From positions 1 to 64,000 of the forward strand of contig NZ_JACONZ010000004.1 in the NCBI RefSeq assembly GCF_014287275.1: a stretch of 64,000 nucleotides of DNA, in the 5' to 3' direction. The notes beneath the pieces were generated by a model. It ran no database searches and was not told the origin of the DNA. It saw only the letters and a list, made by a program, of their open reading frames with translations. Shown here in pieces: positions 59,412 to 64,000 of the stretch. Both the position numbers and the translations under genes were made by a program. This DNA comes from Anaerofilum hominis (lineage in GTDB: Bacteria > Bacillota > Clostridia > Oscillospirales > Ruminococcaceae). Position 1 is the stretch's first letter, and the number at the start of each line of letters is the position of its first letter.

Positions 59412-61658
59412 ATGGCAAAAAAACAGCCCAAGAAAAAAGCGCCGCTCCAGCGGCCTCAGCTCGGCGATGCGGTGGAGATCCTGGACGCGGGCAGCGTCAT
59501 CGAAAGCCGGATCACCGAGACGCTGGAGAGCAACTATATGCCTTATGCGATGAGCGTCATCGTCTCCCGCGCGCTGCCCGAGATCGACGGCTTCAAACCC
59601 GCGCACCGCAAGCTGCTGTACACCATGTACCAGATGGGCCTGCTCAAGGGAAACCGCACCAAGTCGGCCAACATCGTCGGCAGCACCATGCACCTCAACC
59701 CCCACGGCGACGCGGCCATCTACGACACGCTGGTGCGCCTGTCCCGCGGCAACGAAAGTTTGCTGCTGCCCTATATCTCCAGCAAGGGCAATTTCGGCAA
59801 GGCCTATTCCCGGGACATGGCCTACGCGGCCTCCCGCTATACCGAGGCCAAATTGGAGGACGTCTGCCGCGAGTTGTTCGCGGATATCGACAAGGATACG
59901 GTGGACTTTGTCGACAACTACGACGCCACCACGACCGAACCCACGCTGCTGCCGGTGACCTTTCCCACCATCCTGGCCAACAATACGCTGGGCATCGCGG
60001 TGGGCATGGCCTCCAATATCTGCTCGTTCAACCTGGGCGAGCTGTGCGAGACCACCATCGCCCTGCTGCGGGACAAAAAGCACGACATCCTCTCCACCCT
60101 GAAAGCGCCGGATTTTGTCGGCGGAGGCCAGATCCTTTACGACGAGGGTGAGCTGCGCTCGATCTATGAGACCGGGCGCGGCAGCGTGCGGGTGAGGGCG
60201 CGGTACCAGTACGACAAAGAGAACAACATGATCGAGATCACGCAGATCCCGCCCACCACCACGGTGGAGGCGATCATGGATAAGATCGCCGAGCTGGTCA
60301 AGGCGGGCAGGGTGCGCGAGATCAGCGATATGCGCGATGAGACAGATCTGGGCGGCCTGAAGCTGACGCTTGACCTCAAGCGCGGGCAGGACCCCGACAA
60401 GCTGATGGGGCGGCTGTTTAAGATGACGCCGCTGGAGGACAGCTTTTCCTGCAACTTCAACATTCTCATCGCGGGCCAGCCCCGGGTGATGGGGGTGCGG
60501 GAGATTCTGACCGAGTGGAGCGCTTTCCGCACCGAGTGCGTGCGCCGCCGCACCTATTTTGATCTGGCCGGCAAGGAAAAACGGCTGCATCTGCTGCGCG
60601 GGCTGGAAGCCATTTTGCTGGATATCGACAAGGCGATCAGGATCGTGCGGGAGACCGAGGAAGACGCGGAGGTGGTGCCCAACCTGATGATCGGCTTTGG
60701 CATCGACCGGGTCCAGGGCGAATATGTGGCGGAGATCAAACTGCGCCACCTCAACCGGGAATATATTCTCAAGCGCACCGACGAGATCACAGCGCTGGAA
60801 AAGGATATCGCAGAGCTCCAGGGCGTCCTTGACAACCCCGCCAAGGTGAAAAAGATCATCATTGCAGAGCTGACCGAGGCGGCAAAAAAATATGCGCAGC
60901 CCCGGCGCAGCGAGATCCTCTACGACGCGCCCGCAGCGGTGGAGGAAGAGGAAGAACAGCAGATGCCGGACTATCCGGTGACCATTTTCTACACCGAAGA
61001 GGGCTACTTCAAAAAAATCACCCCCGCCTCGCTGCGCATGAGCAGCGAGCAGCGCCTGAAAGAGGGCGACGCGGTGCGGTATGAGATCGAGACCAAAAAC
61101 AATGCGTGGCTGCTCTTTTTTACCAACCGCGCCCAGGTGTACAAATGCCGCGTGGGCGATTTTGCGGACACCAAAGCCAGCGCCATGGGCGAGTATCTGC
61201 CGGCAAAGCTGGGCATGGAGGACGGGGAAGTCCCCATCTATGTCACGGTGACAAGCGATTACCGCGGGCACATGGTCTTTTTCTTCCAGAACGGCAAGGC
61301 CGCCAAGGTGCCGCTTTCCAGCTATGAGACCAAGCAGAACCGCCGCAAGCTGGTGGGGGCCTACAGCGACAAGGCGGAGCTGGCCGCCGTGCGCGAGCTG
61401 CCGGAGGAGGGGGAACTGGCGATCCAGACCACGAACGGCCGGCTGCTGCTGGTCCATTCCACCCAGATCCCAGAAAAGACGACCCGCAACACGCTGGGCG
61501 TGGCGGTGATCACGCTCAAGAAAAACGTCCGCATCGCCAGCGTAAAGGCCGCCGCGGACCTGGAACTGGCCAACCCGCACCGTTATAGGGTGCGCAGTTT
61601 GCCCGCCGCGGGCGCCCTGCTGCGGCCCGAGGATGTGGCGGAACAGATCACACTCTGA
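59412..61658 (+). CDS. type IIA DNA topoisomerase subunit A (GyrA/ParC family)
   Basis: A 748-residue breakage-reunion subunit. The catalytic Tyr is Tyr143 in AASRYTEAKL. The quinolone-resistance region reads NPHGDAAIYD (97-105), with Ala101 at the position of E. coli GyrA Ser83 and Asp105 at Asp87. A coiled stalk is near 440-500. The C-terminal beta-pinwheel (about 500-740) lacks a clear GyrA box (QRRGGKG); QNRRKLVGAY is the nearest match. That favours a topoisomerase IV-like decatenase over a gyrase. It has GAGGGAAAAGA upstream and follows the subunit B gene as an operon. Confidence 0.92.
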   Translation: MAKKQPKKKAPLQRPQLGDAVEILDAGSVIESRITETLESNYMPYAMSVIVSRALPEIDGFKPAHRKLLYTMYQMGLLKGNRTKSANIVGSTMHLNPHGDAAIYDTLVRLSRGNESLLLPYISSKGNFGKAYSRDMAYAASRYTEAKLEDVCRELFADIDKDTVDFVDNYDATTTEPTLLPVTFPTILANNTLGIAVGMASNICSFNLGELCETTIALLRDKKHDILSTLKAPDFVGGGQILYDEGELRSIYETGRGSVRVRARYQYDKENNMIEITQIPPTTTVEAIMDKIAELVKAGRVREISDMRDETDLGGLKLTLDLKRGQDPDKLMGRLFKMTPLEDSFSCNFNILIAGQPRVMGVREILTEWSAFRTECVRRRTYFDLAGKEKRLHLLRGLEAILLDIDKAIRIVRETEEDAEVVPNLMIGFGIDRVQGEYVAEIKLRHLNREYILKRTDEITALEKDIAELQGVLDNPAKVKKIIIAELTEAAKKYAQPRRSEILYDAPAAVEEEEEQQMPDYPVTIFYTEEGYFKKITPASLRMSSEQRLKEGDAVRYEIETKNNAWLLFFTNRAQVYKCRVGDFADTKASAMGEYLPAKLGMEDGEVPIYVTVTSDYRGHMVFFFQNGKAAKVPLSSYETKQNRRKLVGAYSDKAELAAVRELPEEGELAIQTTNGRLLLVHSTQIPEKTTRNTLGVAVITLKKNVRIASVKAAADLELANPHRYRVRSLPAAGALLRPEDVAEQITL

Positions 61659-61732
61659 GGGCGGGACCAGAAAAGCCTGAATTTTTATTTTGACGTTATG
61701 GGGACGTTTCAGCCCAAAGAGGAGGGATCGCC

Positions 61733-62266
61733 ATGCGCTGTGCGCACTGCGGCGCCGAGATCGACGAATACGAGCTCTATTGCCCTTTCTGTGGCCAGGC
61801 GCTGCCCACCGGCGCGCTGTCGGAGGCGGAACGGCTGCTGGTGCGGAAAAATACGGGGTATTACGGGCGGCATTTCGCCGCTCTGCGCGCCGGCAAAAAA
61901 ACGGACTGGAACTGGGCTGCGTTTGCGGCGTTTCCTTTCTGGGCGGCCTACCGCAAGATGGTGCTGCCCGCGCTGCTCTCTTTCATCGCTTTCGGGGCGC
62001 TGTTCTGGTTCCGGGTCCCGTGGCTGGCCCCGGCGCTGATGGTGGTGTTCGGCCTGCTGGGCAACCCGGCCTATTACCGGCGCACCCAGGCGCTGGCGGA
62101 GGGCCTTGCCGCGGAGCCGCCGGAGCAGCTGGAGCAGACCTGTCTCAGGCGGGGCGGCGTGGACTGGCTGCTGCCGGTGCTGCTGGGCGTCGCGCTGCTG
62201 CTGGTCGGCGTCTGGTGGCAGTTTTTCCTGCACCGGGCCGCGCTGCTGCTTTATCCGCGGGGATAG
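61733..62266 (+). CDS. zinc-ribbon membrane protein (DUF2628-like)
   Basis: A 177-residue protein. Residues 1-22 form a zinc ribbon (CAHCGAEIDEYELYCPFCG, Cys3/6 and Cys17/20). Residues 43-60 have the Trp/Phe-rich entry WNWAAFAAFPFWAAYRKM typical of DUF2628 proteins. Hydrophobic segments follow at about 75-115, and a final helix lies near 145-170. It is probably membrane-bound with the ribbon in the cytoplasm. AAAGAGGAGGGATCGCC is a good binding site. It lies 74 bases after topoisomerase subunit A and ahead of a terminator, so it may share that transcript. Its role is unknown. Confidence 0.85.
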   Translation: MRCAHCGAEIDEYELYCPFCGQALPTGALSEAERLLVRKNTGYYGRHFAALRAGKKTDWNWAAFAAFPFWAAYRKMVLPALLSFIAFGALFWFRVPWLAPALMVVFGLLGNPAYYRRTQALAEGLAAEPPEQLEQTCLRRGGVDWLLPVLLGVALLLVGVWWQFFLHRAALLLYPRG

Positions 62267-62286
62267 GCGCACGGGGGGAAAACAAA

Positions 62287-62310
62287 AGGCCGGGCGTTTG
62301 CCCGGCCTTT
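62287..62310 (+). terminator. terminator
   Basis: AGGCCGGGC-gttt-GCCCGGCCTTT, 21 bases after the zinc-ribbon gene. Confidence 0.75.
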
Positions 62311-62505
62311 GGCATCATCAGGTACACTGCGGATGCCGGTTTCACCTTTCCGCAGCGGTCCTGGATGACGTTTGCGTCCTGTGTGAAGCTTTCAGTATCC
62401 GTTTTGTGTAAATCGAGTGATGCGTTCCTAGCCTGCCCGGTTTGGAGAGGGATTATGCGGCAAAGGAAAAAAGAAATTTTACAGGGCTTTTACCGGCCCC
62501 GGCTC

Positions 62506-62545
62506 TTGCTTTTGCCGGTGGAGTATGCTATAGTAACTTTGTTAC
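62506..62545 (+). promoter_or_regulatory. secG promoter with GTAAC-ttt-GTTAC palindrome
   Basis: TTGCTT (62506-62511), 17 bases and TATAGT (62529-62534), followed at 62533-62545 by GTAACTTTGTTAC, the same 13-base palindrome found in the isomerase promoter at 21158. Here it covers the start site. Confidence 0.7.
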
Positions 62546-62564
62546 ACTTTAGGGAGGTTCTGAG

Positions 62565-62813
62565 ATGAGCGTATTAGAGATCGTTGGCGGCGTCCTGCTG
62601 ATCATCGCCAGCCTTGTGATTATTTTTATGGTTCTGGTGCAGCAGCCCAGCGGCAACGGCCTTTCCGGCGCGATCGGCGGCGGCGAGGCGATGACCTCCG
62701 AGGCACGCACCCGCACCACAGACGCGGTCCTGGCGAAGTATACAAAAATCGCGGCGATCGTCTTTTTTGTGGTGACCCTGGCCGTGAGCCTGTTCAGCGT
62801 ATTTGCGAAATAG
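62565..62813 (+). CDS. secG: preprotein translocase subunit SecG
   Basis: An 82-residue membrane protein. Two hydrophobic helices (about 3-25 and 58-80) enclose a loop with the conserved LVQQPSGNGLSGAIGGGE motif of SecG. It is a peripheral part of the SecYEG export channel. ATG 62565 has AGGGAGGTT upstream. It is followed by a terminator and then rnr, the usual secG-rnr order of Firmicutes. Confidence 0.95.
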   Translation: MSVLEIVGGVLLIIASLVIIFMVLVQQPSGNGLSGAIGGGEAMTSEARTRTTDAVLAKYTKIAAIVFFVVTLAVSLFSVFAK

Positions 62814-62825
62814 CTGCCAGCAATG

Positions 62826-62852
62826 CCCGCCGACCCTTTCGGCGGGCTTTTT
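62826..62852 (+). terminator. terminator after secG
   Basis: CCCGCCG-accctt-CGGCGGG followed by CTTTTT, 13 bases after the stop. Confidence 0.8.
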
Positions 62853-63020
62853 CTGTAAACAGCGGGGGCGATCTCCGCAGGGCAGGCCCTCCCGGCCCAG
62901 TACTTTCGACGGGGAGGGGGAGACGGCGGACTGCCGCCCGCCGCACCGGAAGAATGGCGGAAGGAAAGTATATCCGGCTTGCAGGCCGGAAACCCTAGAA
63001 GGGAGAAAAGGAACGGATTT

Positions 63021-64000
63021 ATGTCACTGAGAGCTAAAATTTTAAAAGAACTGGAAAAGCGCCCCCGGCGCCTGAAAGAATTGAAAGCCAAATTCGACGA
63101 GGACAAAAAGGTCCAGGCGGTATTGGGCTTCCTGGTGAAGGACGGCCTGGTGGTGGAAAAGGACGGCGTTTATTTCCGCAAGGCGCGCTCCGCCCAGCCC
63201 GCGACCACCGGCGACGCGGTAAAGTGCACCGTCGTCAAGGTGGCCAAGAACTTTGGCTTCGCCGCCCCGGTGGTGGAGGAAGAAGCGGGCGGGCCGCCCG
63301 CGGAAAAGCCCGCGGACTTTTTTGTGCCGGGCCGCTTTTTGCTGGGCGCAATGCCCGGCGACGTGGTGCTGGTGAAACGGCTGGTGGGCGGCCGCAGCGA
63401 GGACGAGGGCCAGGTCGTCGCCATCGTGGAGGAGAACAACAAGCTGGTGGGCGTGGTGGACCGGCAGGAGGGCCGCCTGGTGCTGCTGCCCGACCGCTGC
63501 CCGGCGCTGCCGCTGCAGATCAAGAAAAGCGCGGACGGCGGCGCCGAGGTGGGCGAGAAAGTCGCCGCCGAGATCCTGGAGCGGGGCGAGAGCCACCGGG
63601 ATCACCGGGTGGGGATCTCCCAGTGCTTTGGCTCCTCAGACAGCGCCAAATCCTGCACCAAGGCCATCCTGTACGCCAACGACATCGTCAAGTCGTTCCC
63701 CGGCAAGGTAAAGGCGGAGGCAAAGCGCCTTGAGGGGGCCGAGGTGAAGCAGGACGATCTCAAGGGGCGCCGGGACTTCCGCGACCGGGTCATCTTCACC
63801 ATCGACAGCGCCGACACCAAGGACATCGACGACGCCATTTCGCTGACGCGCACCGAGACCGGCTACGAATTGGGCGTGCACATCGCGGACGTGAGCAATT
63901 ATGTCGTGCCCGGCACAGGGCTGGACGAGGAAGCGTATCACCGCGCCACCTCGGTCTACACCCCGGGCGCCGTGGTGCCGATGCTGCCGCGCCAGCTCTC
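63021..64000 (+). CDS. rnr: ribonuclease R (partial, runs off the window)
   Basis: The first 326 codons of an exoribonuclease that degrades structured RNA 3' to 5'. The N-terminus starts MSLRAKILKELEKRPRRLKE (a winged-helix-like start), and cold-shock-type domains cover about residues 60-200. The catalytic RNB domain begins with VIFTIDSADTKDIDDAI near 257-273, whose Asp residues bind metal. No stop is met before base 64000. AAAGGAACGG precedes the ATG. The preceding 160 bases (62853-63020) contain no visible gene. In relatives smpB and ssrA often follow, outside this window. Confidence 0.93.
   Translation, partial: MSLRAKILKELEKRPRRLKELKAKFDEDKKVQAVLGFLVKDGLVVEKDGVYFRKARSAQPATTGDAVKCTVVKVAKNFGFAAPVVEEEAGGPPAEKPADFFVPGRFLLGAMPGDVVLVKRLVGGRSEDEGQVVAIVEENNKLVGVVDRQEGRLVLLPDRCPALPLQIKKSADGGAEVGEKVAAEILERGESHRDHRVGISQCFGSSDSAKSCTKAILYANDIVKSFPGKVKAEAKRLEGAEVKQDDLKGRRDFRDRVIFTIDSADTKDIDDAISLTRTETGYELGVHIADVSNYVVPGTGLDEEAYHRATSVYTPGAVVPMLPRQL

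Noticed and set aside
58452..61580. 1042-codon minus-strand open frame.
   Set aside because: Antisense to both topoisomerase genes, with no start signal and an implausible composition.

Overview
The window looks like a chromosomal segment of a GC-rich, anaerobic, probably endospore-forming gut Firmicute of the Oscillospiraceae/Ruminococcaceae type. This placement is inferred from the family of most genes, from strong AGGAGG-type ribosome binding sites with consensus sigma-A promoters, and from housekeeping blocks typical of Clostridia (gdpP-rplI-dnaB, tilS-hpt-ftsH, secG-rnr, nifS-nifU-mnmA). No plasmid or intact phage backbone is visible.

Layout. Bases 1-720 are the end of an rRNA operon: the 3' end of 5S rRNA, three structured repeat units, then tRNA-Glu and tRNA-Lys. 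Bases 1.9-13.3 kb are an accessory and efflux region: an aldo/keto reductase with a ferredoxin-like tail, a MarR regulator with a heterodimeric ABC exporter, a MATE transporter behind a riboswitch-like leader (probably guanidine-IV), a TipA-type MerR regulator, and a GntR(YtrA)-ABC-permease operon with its own palindromic operator. Bases 13.7-22.2 kb hold metabolic genes: Lrp/AsnC divergent from aspartase, oleate hydratase, TetR divergent from a DUF1847 protein, a sugar isomerase, tRNA-Asn and acylphosphatase.

Bases 22.8-39.8 kb mix a six-fold repeat protein overlapping a small conserved protein, htpG under a perfect CIRCE operator, small regulators, a deacetylase-bactofilin cell-envelope operon, glycogen phosphorylase, a DUF2089 operon, a cysteine-rich collagen-like surface protein, a GH25 lysozyme and the frameshifted remnant of a tyrosine recombinase beside a tRNA cluster (Trp-Asp-Thr). 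Bases 40.3-64 kb are mostly core genes: mnmA-nifU-nifS, rnhA, RNase J, gdpP-rplI-dnaB, tilS-hpt-ftsH, a type IIA topoisomerase pair, secG and the start of rnr.

Three copies of an interspersed hairpin-rich repeat (18.3, 27.6 and 44.6 kb) and a 185-bp tandem duplication of the end of rplI are the clearest non-coding repeats. Ligand- or stress-responsive expression is the theme of the left third: several transporter operons carry a visible operator or an intrinsic terminator inside their leader. No CRISPR array, insertion sequence or intact prophage was seen.
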